Shown in pieces: positions 44,380 through 51,338 of a stretch of DNA of 51,338 nt. Source of the DNA: Xylanivirga thermophila (lineage in GTDB: Bacteria > Bacillota > Clostridia > Caldicoprobacterales > Xylanivirgaceae); the NCBI RefSeq assembly GCF_004138105.1, contig NZ_RXHQ01000019.1, positions 1-51,338 of the forward strand, given 5' to 3'. Numbering within the stretch: position 1 is the stretch's first letter; every line of letters begins with the position of its first letter. Made by a program: the position numbers and the translations under genes. The notes under the pieces were generated by a model, which had not been told where the DNA came from, ran no database searches, and saw only the letters and a program-made list of their open reading frames with translations.

Positions 44380-45549
44380 TTACTCTTTTACTGCAATCAC
44401 TCGGTTTAATATCTCTGACATTATAAGCATTAGTATTGCAAAACAAATCAGATATATAGGATATATTCCAATGCTTATATTATCTGCAATTAAGCCAAAA
44501 AGTGGTGGCATAAAAGTACTACCAACATAAGCGCTTGCCATTTGTATCCCAATAATTGCCTGAGAATTCTCTTGTCCAAAGTTTGACGGTGTTGAATGAA
44601 TTAATGACGGATAAACAGGGGCACAGCCAAGACCGATGATGACAAGTCCGACTAAAGCCAGTATGCTCCTTCCGTTAGGAATCCCTAGCAAGATAACTCC
44701 TAAAATAATAGTCATTATACCAAATCGAATGAGCAGTTTATCTCCGATTTTATCAGCGATAAATCCGCAAAGGAAACGCCCAAAGGTTATTCCTAAGAAA
44801 AATAGAGATGCAAATTTTGCGGCAGTTTCGGAATCAATTCCATGAAATTTAACAAGATAACTACTTGCCCACAAACCTGTCGTTGTTTCAAGAGCACAGT
44901 AGCTAAAAAAGGTCAAGAGTACGAACTTGACTCCCTTAATTTTCAAAGCTTGTGGCAGGCTCAGAGGCGTTGGCAGAGTTTCATAGCTATTTTCAATATT
45001 ATTTTCCCTTTTCCATAGTGGAAGGCTGATAAAAAGTACAGCTGTCAATATAAACTGTAAAATGGCAACAGAACTGTAGCCTCTATTCCATCCATATCCA
45101 CTTGTTAGACAATAACTCATGATGTATGGACTAACTGCCGCTCCAACTCCCCAAAAGCAATGCAACCAACTCATATGTCGAGAGGCATAGTGCAATGCAA
45201 CATAATTGTTCAGAGCAGCATCAACTGCACCTGCACCAAGTCCATATGGAATAGCCCATAAACAAAGTAAGATAAAAGAATTAGAAATAGAAAATCCAAA
45301 CAGTGCCACCGCTGTCATCAGCACACTAATTGCAGTTACAAGTCCTGCTCCAAGCTTTCTTGTCAGCTTATCTGACATAAGACTGGATACTATCGTTCCA
45401 CCAGCAATAATCATTGTTACGACTCCGGCATAAGATATTGGTACATCAAGCTGTTCATATATAACCGGCCATGCTGAGCCAAGTAGCGAGTCCGGCAGTC
45501 CAAGACTAATAAAGGCAATATATATAATTATAAGTAAAAACGAATACAT
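44380..45549 (-). CDS. MFS transporter (FucP-like sugar/drug porter)
   Basis: 389-residue major facilitator with twelve hydrophobic helices and the fucose-permease-like layout: LGLPDSLLGSAWPVI in helix 1, SDKLTRKLGAGLV in the 2-3 loop, AIPYGLGAGAVDAALNNYVALHY near 92-114 and WLHCFWGVGAAVSPY. The second half has FLCGFIADKIGDKLLIRFG. Substrate unknown. GGAGGATTTTT precedes the ATG. It is first in a unit that includes two tiny ORFs of doubtful status. Confidence 0.9.
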   Translation of the reverse strand: MYSFLLIIIYIAFISLGLPDSLLGSAWPVIYEQLDVPISYAGVVTMIIAGGTIVSSLMSDKLTRKLGAGLVTAISVLMTAVALFGFSISNSFILLCLWAIPYGLGAGAVDAALNNYVALHYASRHMSWLHCFWGVGAAVSPYIMSYCLTSGYGWNRGYSSVAILQFILTAVLFISLPLWKRENNIENSYETLPTPLSLPQALKIKGVKFVLLTFFSYCALETTTGLWASSYLVKFHGIDSETAAKFASLFFLGITFGRFLCGFIADKIGDKLLIRFGIMTIILGVILLGIPNGRSILALVGLVIIGLGCAPVYPSLIHSTPSNFGQENSQAIIGIQMASAYVGSTFMPPLFGLIADNISIGIYPIYLICFAILMLIMSEILNRVIAVKE

Positions 45550-45674
45550 AAAAATCCTCCAATGTTGTTGTTTAAGTAAGAACAGAATTACGAAAATGTT
45601 TTTCTCGTTCCCCTATTTTCTACAAATAAATTTTGAAAAACATTTATAAAATTCTATTAACTCTTTAAAATGTT

Positions 45675-46529
45675 TTAGAACTCCTTTTCATGTCTTTTGA
45701 AAAATTCATAATATGTGCGTACGTTCTCTAATTCTGTCCATCTTTTTACATCAACCGGATTCTCATCAAGATCATATATTTTTGCTCCATGCATAGAAAG
45801 CAAAAATGGCGAATGTGTTGATATAATAAACTGACAGCCAAAAAAATGTGCAGATTCCTCAATAAATTTCACTAATTCTATCTGACGTTTTGGGGACAGG
45901 CTATTTTCAGGTTCATCCAATAAATAAAGCCCTTTTTCTCCAATTTTCTCCGTAAAGTATAGGAATGCACTCTCACCATTTGAATATTCCCGTACATTAT
46001 CCATCAACTCACTTCTCACAAAACGGGACTGCGTTTTACTTCTAGCACTATTTACTTTTTTAAGTTGCTCATAATCTTCTATAGACTTCAGTTGAAAATG
46101 AGAATATTTAGCATCCAAATATTCTTCAAAAAGCTTTTCCCGTCTTTGGTCAATTCCTTCGTTAAGATTACGAATGTTCAACATATAGTCAAAAACATCA
46201 TCACTAGTAATAATTCTACTATTTTTAGGAATATTGTCCTCAAGCTGCATAGTACACATATTTACATAGTCCATATAGAAATTAGATTTATTATAAATGG
46301 AATCACGATTGATCCCTGTTTTTTCTGCTATCACATTTAATGCCGTTGATTTTCCTGAACCATTTCCCCCATATAAAATTGTTACTGGTTCAAAATCAAT
46401 TCTTTCAAAACCATGCCTTGATAATACCTTAAACGGATAAAATGAATCATAGCACGTTCTTTTTATTTTCATAAAAAAGTTAAATTCCATATCCTCATTT
46501 GGAAATGTAAAAACATTTAAATAGACCAT
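45675..46529 (-). CDS. Stand-alone AAA/ABC-type ATPase
   Basis: About 284-residue ATPase of the RecF/SMC-like AAA_21 group. Walker A YGGNGSGKST is near 53-62; signature-like YSNGESAFLYF and Walker B GLYLLDEPENSLSP are followed by the switch His in FIISTHSPFLLS. There is no TOPRIM or other nuclease domain and no obvious partner gene, so it is not a recognisable OLD or Gabija-type system. The start at 46529 (MVYLNVF) is preferred over 46547 because AAGGAAG lies between them. Confidence 0.82.
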   Translation of the reverse strand: MVYLNVFTFPNEDMEFNFFMKIKRTCYDSFYPFKVLSRHGFERIDFEPVTILYGGNGSGKSTALNVIAEKTGINRDSIYNKSNFYMDYVNMCTMQLEDNIPKNSRIITSDDVFDYMLNIRNLNEGIDQRREKLFEEYLDAKYSHFQLKSIEDYEQLKKVNSARSKTQSRFVRSELMDNVREYSNGESAFLYFTEKIGEKGLYLLDEPENSLSPKRQIELVKFIEESAHFFGCQFIISTHSPFLLSMHGAKIYDLDENPVDVKRWTELENVRTYYEFFKRHEKEF

Positions 46530-46547
46530 TATCATCTTCCTTATCAT

Positions 46548-46883
46548 AACTTTTTATCAATAATCTATTGATTGCTACCCCATCAACCCTTCATAGCTTC
46601 ATTCCATTATATAATAAAGTATTAATAAAATGAAGCTAGGGCTGACATTATGTGGGGAATCAGTTAAAGAAGTAAGTCCTGATACTAAAATTTAAAATAG
46701 TGAAATCTAATTCTGATACATACAGTGTAGATATTACATATAAGCCTCAAATAATTTTGTGTATAGAAAAGAGAAAAAAATTCTTGTAAACTAAACTTTT
46801 AAAATATCACCTAACATTTTATATGTGTCCTTAGGGTATTTTCCTATTTTTAATGGGGTTTAGTTTATATAATAGATACTGAA
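46548..46883. other. Intergenic region with a possible gene remnant
   Basis: About 330 bases without an intact gene. On the plus strand ATG at 46630 begins a 21-codon frame (MKLGLTLCGESVKEV...) that ends in stops. About 60 bases further on another frame reads SDTYSVDITYKPQIILCIEK before a stop. The pieces look like a frameshifted small gene, but no family was recognised. Confidence 0.3.
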
Positions 46884-47234
46884 CTACTTCGCAATGAATA
46901 CCTCAGCTTTAATTACTTGTTCAAGTTTTAATTCCCAACATGTAGCTTGTATTGATTTCTTAGAGTTGCTTCCATAAATAAGATTTTTATCTTCCCGTTC
47001 CAAGTCAAAAATGCACTCCCAGCTTTTTTCTATTTTGGTTCGGATCTCTTTCATAGCTTGAGTTTCAATGCTAAAATCCTTTAAGTCATTCCAGCCAAAT
47101 ACTAAATCAATATATTCCTTTTCAAATTGCTCCTGATCTTTTATAAGTAAATCTGAAACTTCAATTATAAAATAAGGTTTTTCCATTCCAGTATTTGAAT
47201 ATGTCTCATCAGCAATATTCCAATTCCTTAACAC
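46884..47234 (-). CDS. Hypothetical protein, start uncertain
   Basis: At least 116 residues, soluble, not recognised; Trp- and Glu-rich with FIIEVSDLLIKDQEQFEKEY and a strand-rich end (ATCWELKLEQVIKAEVFIAK). The first listed codon (GTG at 47234) has no ribosome site. The frame is open further upstream to a good AAAGGAGAG site, 6 nt after which an ATA codon begins IDRIQLKISETDIV in frame. This suggests a non-standard or mutated start codon. It lies about 80 bp downstream of the BlaR1-like gene and may be in its operon. Confidence 0.5.
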   Translation of the reverse strand: MLRNWNIADETYSNTGMEKPYFIIEVSDLLIKDQEQFEKEYIDLVFGWNDLKDFSIETQAMKEIRTKIEKSWECIFDLEREDKNLIYGSNSKKSIQATCWELKLEQVIKAEVFIAK

Positions 47235-47315
47235 AATATCTGTTTCACTTATTTTTAGTTGTATCCTGTCTATGGGAAGCTCTCCTTTACATTCTAACTA
47301 AGGCTCTTCAATTGT

Positions 47316-48851
47316 TTACTTTACAGCTGGTATTTCTTTTCCCGTGTCCATGTAGATTTTATCATTTACCATAATCATCGGCCGTCTGTCAGATAAGCCT
47401 TCTTTTATATCAAATAACCTGAATATCATATCTCCTCGTACATATGACAATGTGCCAATCGTCCCATCTTCTGTATGAAGATATCCGTATTCGCCTGTGT
47501 CAAAGAGGACTGCATGATGACTGTAATTGCCAAGTTTTGTTGAATTAATCACTTCTTCTATAGAAACAAACTGACTTTTAAATGGATCATCCATTGGCTT
47601 ATATGTTGTTTCCTGTAATGTATTATCTGGCACGATATATATGAACATATTTTCACTACTCATAGGGTGTAGTTGCACTGTGTTACCGTCCACACTCACT
47701 GAAACATCACAATAATTATCTCCTTGCGTTTGATGACAATTTAAAGGCTTCAGATCTAGACTGCGTATAATTTGTAGTGAATTAATATCATATACAAATA
47801 GTCCGAAATAATCATGGAAAATTACTACATCATCAGAAGCAAAGTCAAGTTCAACCATGTCAGCTCCTACGATTTGCTCGAGAGACCACTTGGGTGCAGT
47901 AGGTTCAATAGTTGCAGCTTTCGGATTTGCCATTAGTCCAATTCCAACTGCCGTCACAATGACAATTGAAAAAACAAGTACCCAAAAACTTGCTCTTTTA
48001 TAGTTTAACACGTTTTTAATCCTCCCTTTTACATTTCCCTCGCCAAAGGCAAGTGGACTTCCATTTAAGATATGCCTTCCGGTAGCAAGTAACAATAACG
48101 AATTAGCATAAGACTTTTTAATATCTTCATTCATTTCTTTCAGTACCTGTTCATCACAGGAAAGCTCCATATCTGTACTCATCAACATGAACGCAATCCA
48201 CACAAGGGGATTAAACCAATGTATGATAAATATTAAGAAGGCTAATATTTTAATGATATGATCCTTCCGGCGAATATGGGTCTGTTCATGTAATAAGATA
48301 TAGCTTCTTGCGTTAGCATTAAGTCCAACTGGTAAATATATCTTTGGTCTTACTAAGCCAAGCACAAATGGTGTTTTCAAATCCTTAGCTTCGAAGATAT
48401 TCTGCTCTATCAATTGTGCATTTTTAAGCTGTCTTTTTAAGAGTATGACAGATACAAGGCTATAAACAAGTAATGCTATTATGCCCAAAATCCAGATGTA
48501 TGCCCCTATTTCTATATAAATCTGCAGTGGATTTACACTTGCCCCAATGGTCGGTGCAGGAAGTGATTCGCTTACAAATACATCAACTACTTCTATCCCA
48601 GTATCAATCTGAGGACTTTGCTGATAAATAATGTCATGGGGGATTGGTACAGTATTCATATTCCGTGGCATAAGGCTAAACATGCTTTCAAAGGAGAATG
48701 GAATTATAAGGCGAAATGCCACCACAACCCATAAGGCATAGGAGATGACTTTTGGAGCTTTTTTGAGTAATAGTCTGATAAGTATCACAAAAAGAATAAC
48801 ATAGCTTGCCGTAAGACTCATATTTAAAACAGAAAGGAATAGTTCAACCAT
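47316..48851 (-). CDS. BlaR1-like M56 membrane metallopeptidase
   Basis: 511-residue antirepressor. Four N-terminal hydrophobic segments surround an M56 zinc peptidase with the HExxH-type motif LLHEQTHIRRKDH near 190 and downstream Glu in DMELSCDEQVLKE. A fifth hydrophobic segment (about 285-305) is followed by an external domain of about 200 residues with repeats such as YFGLFVYDINSLQI and GYLHTEDGTIGTLSYV. That domain lacks the SxxK/SxN/KTG motifs of a penicillin-binding sensor, so the signal is probably not a beta-lactam. It follows the BlaI-like gene by 2 nt. Confidence 0.88.
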   Translation of the reverse strand: MVELFLSVLNMSLTASYVILFVILIRLLLKKAPKVISYALWVVVAFRLIIPFSFESMFSLMPRNMNTVPIPHDIIYQQSPQIDTGIEVVDVFVSESLPAPTIGASVNPLQIYIEIGAYIWILGIIALLVYSLVSVILLKRQLKNAQLIEQNIFEAKDLKTPFVLGLVRPKIYLPVGLNANARSYILLHEQTHIRRKDHIIKILAFLIFIIHWFNPLVWIAFMLMSTDMELSCDEQVLKEMNEDIKKSYANSLLLLATGRHILNGSPLAFGEGNVKGRIKNVLNYKRASFWVLVFSIVIVTAVGIGLMANPKAATIEPTAPKWSLEQIVGADMVELDFASDDVVIFHDYFGLFVYDINSLQIIRSLDLKPLNCHQTQGDNYCDVSVSVDGNTVQLHPMSSENMFIYIVPDNTLQETTYKPMDDPFKSQFVSIEEVINSTKLGNYSHHAVLFDTGEYGYLHTEDGTIGTLSYVRGDMIFRLFDIKEGLSDRRPMIMVNDKIYMDTGKEIPAVK

Positions 48852-48853
48852 TC

Positions 48854-49216
48854 CTACACCTCCTTGTGCTCGTCAATCAATTTTTTCAACTCTTCAGCCT
48901 GGTGTTTACTTAATTTTTTTGCTCCAATAAAAGCTGCTAGAAATTTAGGCAAAGACCCTCCAAAGGTATCCTCAACAAAGCGTACACTTTGCTTGGCATA
49001 ATATTCATCCTTTGTGATTAGAGATGAAACTACAGCATTTTCATTTTGGAAAATGCCCTTTTCACACAGCTTCTTTAGTACTGTATATGTTGTGGATTTT
49101 TTCCAATGCATTTCTTTTTCACATATCTTCACAAGATCACCGGAACCAATCGGCTCGTCATGCCATATTAATTCTGCAAACTTTTCTTCACTTTCAGTAA
49201 GTTTATATGATTTCAT
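48854..49216 (-). CDS. BlaI/MecI-family repressor
   Basis: 120-residue winged-helix repressor of the BlaI/MecI/CopY group. The wHTH is about 1-75 (SEEKFAELIWHDEPIGSGDL, KSTTYTVLKKLCEKGIFQNE), and the C-terminal dimer helices end it. The partner M56 peptidase would cleave it to relieve repression. AAGGAGGGATAAAT precedes the ATG. Two 17-bp operators overlap its own promoter, so it is autoregulated. No beta-lactamase gene was seen nearby. Confidence 0.92.
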   Translation of the reverse strand: MKSYKLTESEEKFAELIWHDEPIGSGDLVKICEKEMHWKKSTTYTVLKKLCEKGIFQNENAVVSSLITKDEYYAKQSVRFVEDTFGGSLPKFLAAFIGAKKLSKHQAEELKKLIDEHKEV

Positions 49217-49231
49217 ATTTATCCCTCCTTG

Positions 49232-49288
49232 GTCTATACGATATCGACTTTATAATATAAGTCTATACCTTATAGACCAAGATGTCAA
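49232..49288 (-). promoter_or_regulatory. Promoter with paired BlaI-type operators
   Basis: Minus strand: TTGACA (49283-49288), 17-bp spacer, TAGACT (49260-49265). Operator 1 is the 17-bp palindrome GTCTATA-CCT-TATAGAC (49261-49277), covering the -10 and spacer. Operator 2, GTCTATA-CGA-TATCGAC (49232-49248), lies downstream of the likely start, one mismatch from perfect. Centres are 29 bp apart. Confidence 0.78.
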
Positions 49289-49441
49289 TAATGATCTAAG
49301 ATAAATGTGCTAAAAAATTTTCCCTTTAGATTTTAATTAATGCCCAGGACTAAACAAAGTTTAGATCGACTCTATCTTCTCAACCTATTCAAAATGGCCA
49401 CTATCTAATCTATCCAATCGTTGAGAACTACATTCATAATC

Positions 49442-50212
49442 TTACTGAAACAATGACTCCAATTCTTTGTTAAAAGCATCTGGCATGTCCATATTTACGA
49501 TATGACCAGCCCCTGCAAATATAACAAAACGAGCTGTAGGCTCAGTTTCTGCCCATTGTTTTGATGCCTTAATCGCCATCTCATTATCATGCTCTCCCAC
49601 ACCGATTAACAGAGGGTAGGAACGCTCCTGCGTTTCGTGTTTGTTTATCAAACTGCCGAGCGGTGCAAGATAACGAAACGAGCTTTTTTTGAAGTGCAGA
49701 TTCATATTGTAAAACTGTTCTTGCGCCTCTGGAGTATATGCACTGATTTTTTTATTCTCTTCAGCAAATTTCCGAATCGAAAGGAATCCCCGAAGCATCA
49801 TCTTCATCTGCTGACCGCTGTTGCCCTTTTGAAGTTCAGGTTCAAAATGGTTAATATCATATCCGCCAATGCAGCAGAGTGAAGCAAGCTGATCTGGATA
49901 TTGATTTGCAAAATCCGATGCAAGCACAGCCCCAATCGAAACACCGACGAGATTGATTTTCCCAATCTTCTCCGCCTTCATTATCGCTGCAATGTTATCA
50001 GCAGTATCCGTGATTGATCCTTTTCCCAGCGAGCATCCATGACCAATCAGATTGAGCGCAATCACTTTGAAATGATTGCCGAAGTATTTCATCTGTTTAT
50101 CAAAGCAAGAGTGGTCAGCAAAAGCAGGGTGAAGAAACAGAATGCTCGTTTCAGCGTCAGAATCATTTATCCAGTAATGGATTGATGTATTGTCCAATCT
50201 CTTTTTTATCAA
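49442..50212 (-). CDS. Alpha/beta hydrolase
   Basis: 256-residue alpha/beta hydrolase. HPAFADHSCFD is near 33-43, the nucleophile elbow GVSIGA is near 106-111, and the acid and His occur in VGEHDNEM and GAGHIVNMD near the end. The frame opens at 50329, but TTG at 50212 follows GAGGAGG by 8 nt and gives the family-like start (IKKRLDNTSIHYW), so it is preferred. It is richer in GC and differs in wording from the core genes of the window, which suggests an accessory or acquired gene. Confidence 0.82.
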   Translation of the reverse strand: MIKKRLDNTSIHYWINDSDAETSILFLHPAFADHSCFDKQMKYFGNHFKVIALNLIGHGCSLGKGSITDTADNIAAIMKAEKIGKINLVGVSIGAVLASDFANQYPDQLASLCCIGGYDINHFEPELQKGNSGQQMKMMLRGFLSIRKFAEENKKISAYTPEAQEQFYNMNLHFKKSSFRYLAPLGSLINKHETQERSYPLLIGVGEHDNEMAIKASKQWAETEPTARFVIFAGAGHIVNMDMPDAFNKELESLFQ

Positions 50213-50240
50213 TGTAATTGCCTCCTCTAAAAGTATATAT

Positions 50241-50507
50241 CTAAGATTTCTGATTATGGTTTTCCTTCTTCTTTGAACTATACTTTTTACTCTTGCGTTT
50301 CGTGCAATCATCATCTGATGCAATGTCAATATAAGTATCGACTAATCTCCACTGCTCAACGATTGAAACCATTCTTGTTAATGCTGAAATCTGTGCAACA
50401 AGGTTTTTTAATTGCTCCATATCATTGGTACTGACACGGCAATATATTTCCACCTTTTTTTCAAGCTTACGAAGAATCGCAGGAAAATAGTTTATTTTCT
50501 TTTCCAT
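50241..50507 (-). pseudogene. Truncated serine recombinase (resolvase N-terminal fragment)
   Basis: 88-residue ORF with a good AGGAGG site. Residues 18-65 carry the N-terminal resolvase pattern EIYCRVST-x(3)-EQLKNLVAQ and WRLVDTYIDIAS, including the catalytic Ser of CRVST. After that point the protein runs into a Lys-rich tail (KRKSKKYSSKKK) and stops; the rest of the catalytic domain and the DNA-binding domains are missing. It is a remnant of a large serine recombinase, so integration activity is not expected. It lies beside the alpha/beta hydrolase and the IS110 remnant. Confidence 0.65.
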
Positions 50508-50687
50508 ATGACTCCTCCTTGTATAATTAGTATTGTATTAATCAGTGAATGAAATCACTGTCAGACCTGCAAATTTAATAGTTAATCACATCAAATAAAA
50601 CCAATCTATTCTAAATATCAAATACATTTTCGGTTCCATATCTTAGCCAATTTGCCAGCACCTGTTGGCCTGAACCTTGATAACATG

Positions 50688-50868
50688 TATAATATTATCC
50701 GGACTTGAAAGGTTAATGCAAAACCTCCTGGGACGGACCTTAGCGGGCCGATTACCCGTAAGTTAGAGTATTAATCCATTCCGGTAAGTCTACATGTTTC
50801 AGCTGGTTGAGGCCAGCTCTTTAGCTGGTTCCTCGTGTCACATGCAAGGTTATTTACTTACACGGAAA
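50688..50868 (+). ncRNA. Candidate IS110 bridge RNA region
   Basis: TATAAT (50688-50693) with a weak TTGGCC 17 bp upstream is followed by about 170 nt of hairpin-rich, unusually GC-rich sequence ending at the transposase start. Hairpins: AGGTT/AACCT (50710-50726), CGGG/CCCG (50744-50758), AGCTGG/CCAGCT (50801-50818), with an AGCTGG direct repeat at 50823-50828. Position and size match the bridge RNA in the left end of IS110-group elements. Target and donor loops were not assigned. Confidence 0.5.
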
Positions 50869-50871
50869 GGA

Positions 50872-51217
50872 ATGGATACTTTAAATCCAATTAATTTTAA
50901 ACCTATCGCCGGTATTGATGTGGGCAAGTTCTTTAGTGAAATGGTCATTGTTTCACCATCTAACAAAGTGGTTTGCCCGAATGAAAATTAATCATGATTC
51001 CAATAATGACGTTAAAAAAGCTATTAATTTGCTTAGAAAAATGGAAAAGGACTTTGGGTCAAGCCCTTCCGTCGTCATGAAATCTACTGGGCACTATCAC
51101 AAAATCCTTTTCCATTCACTTTGTAAATCTGGATTTGAGGTCTCTATCATAAACCCCATCCAAACTGATTCTATCAAAAATATTGGAATAAAGAAAGTAA
51201 AAAATGATAAAAGATAG
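50872..51217 (+). pseudogene. IS110-family transposase, decayed N-terminal part
   Basis: DEDD-type transposase (RuvC-like) of the IS110 family, N-terminal part only. Frame one begins MDTLNPINFKPIAGIDVGK, with the first catalytic Asp in GIDVGK, and dies at PNEN-stop. The sequence continues in another frame (FARMKINHDSNNDVKKA...) as if one base was gained in the GTGG at about 50968-50973. The normally MEST motif reads VVMKSTGHYH, so the catalytic Glu is Lys. It stops at KNDKR-stop (51215-51217), where a base is missing before the usual D of KNDK-x-D. The C-terminal domain is absent from the window. Not functional. Confidence 0.8.
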
Positions 51218-51338
51218 CGTCAATTTACTGTAGGGAAAAGAAGAATAGATAACATCCTGGGATATTTTTACTTAAAGTTACAGTTCCCATATATTCAGAT
51301 GACTGTTTGGTATTATAGTTTTATCTACACCATTAACA

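Noticed and set aside
45637-45676. A/T-only inverted repeat at the end of the ATPase gene
   Set aside because: AAAACATTT/AAATGTTTT can pair but consists almost only of A and T with a long loop; too weak to call a terminator.
45675-46529. Lone ATPase as a defence system (OLD, Gabija, Septu type)
   Set aside because: No TOPRIM, helicase, HNH or other effector gene is adjacent; the neighbours are an MFS transporter and a hypothetical gene.
1-51338. CRISPR arrays, rRNA or tRNA genes
   Set aside because: No regularly spaced direct repeats and no recognisable rRNA or tRNA sequence were found by eye on either strand.

Overview
This is a low-GC (roughly one-third GC) chromosomal segment of an anaerobic, saccharolytic Firmicute, most likely class Clostridia. 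The signs are an HCP hydroxylamine reductase with its Crp/Fnr regulator, a DUF438/hemerythrin/PAS protein, a T-box leader, a YesMN-type sugar-sensing system beside an mgl transporter, strong GGAGG ribosome sites, TTG/GTG starts and dense U-tract terminators. No rRNA, tRNA, CRISPR array or prophage was seen.

Layout. 0.4-3.8 kb: GNAT/RmlD-like pair, ComFB-like gene, and a cupin-DUF438 operon whose DUF438 gene is split at a G7 tract. 3.9-11.8 kb: mglBAC sugar ABC transporter with a three-part sensor (anchored sugar-binding protein, YesM kinase, YesN regulator). 12-24 kb: arginase-fold protein, DUF2721, FliK-like protein, Xaa-Pro aminopeptidase plus xpt, GH125 alpha-mannosidase, membrane GDPD, parvulin, MATE, YfcE. 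23.7-31.1 kb: NhaC, T-box-controlled BrnQ, a ThrE pair with an EF-P-modification-type reductase, Pit with its DUF47 partner. 31.4-38.4 kb: ABC-2 exporter, PLC-like protein, RemA-like DUF370 protein, PepT, YfcC (frameshifted at A10), alpha/beta hydrolase. 38.6-42.9 kb: hcp, Crp/Fnr regulator, second MATE. 43-51.3 kb looks accessory: DUF4184, MFS, lone ATPase, BlaI/BlaR1-type regulators, alpha/beta hydrolase, a truncated serine recombinase and a decayed IS110 element with a structured 5' region.

Main observations. (1) The same palindrome, GTAAC-N4-GTTAC, lies at about -41.5/-42.5 from near-identical extended -10 elements upstream of both hcp and the cupin-DUF438 operon. This predicts a small nitrosative/redox-stress regulon under the adjacent Crp/Fnr protein. 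(2) The octamer GGCGGGAG occurs at least 15 times on the two strands where composition predicts about 0.1-0.2. It appears in different reading frames and mostly on coding strands, so it behaves like a Chi-type or other DNA-level signal; none was seen in the last 15 kb. (3) Upstream of the dead IS110 transposase lies a promoter-led, hairpin-rich stretch of about 170 nt, the place and size expected of a bridge RNA. (4) Two conserved genes are broken at homopolymers (G7, A10), from contingency switching or sequencing error.
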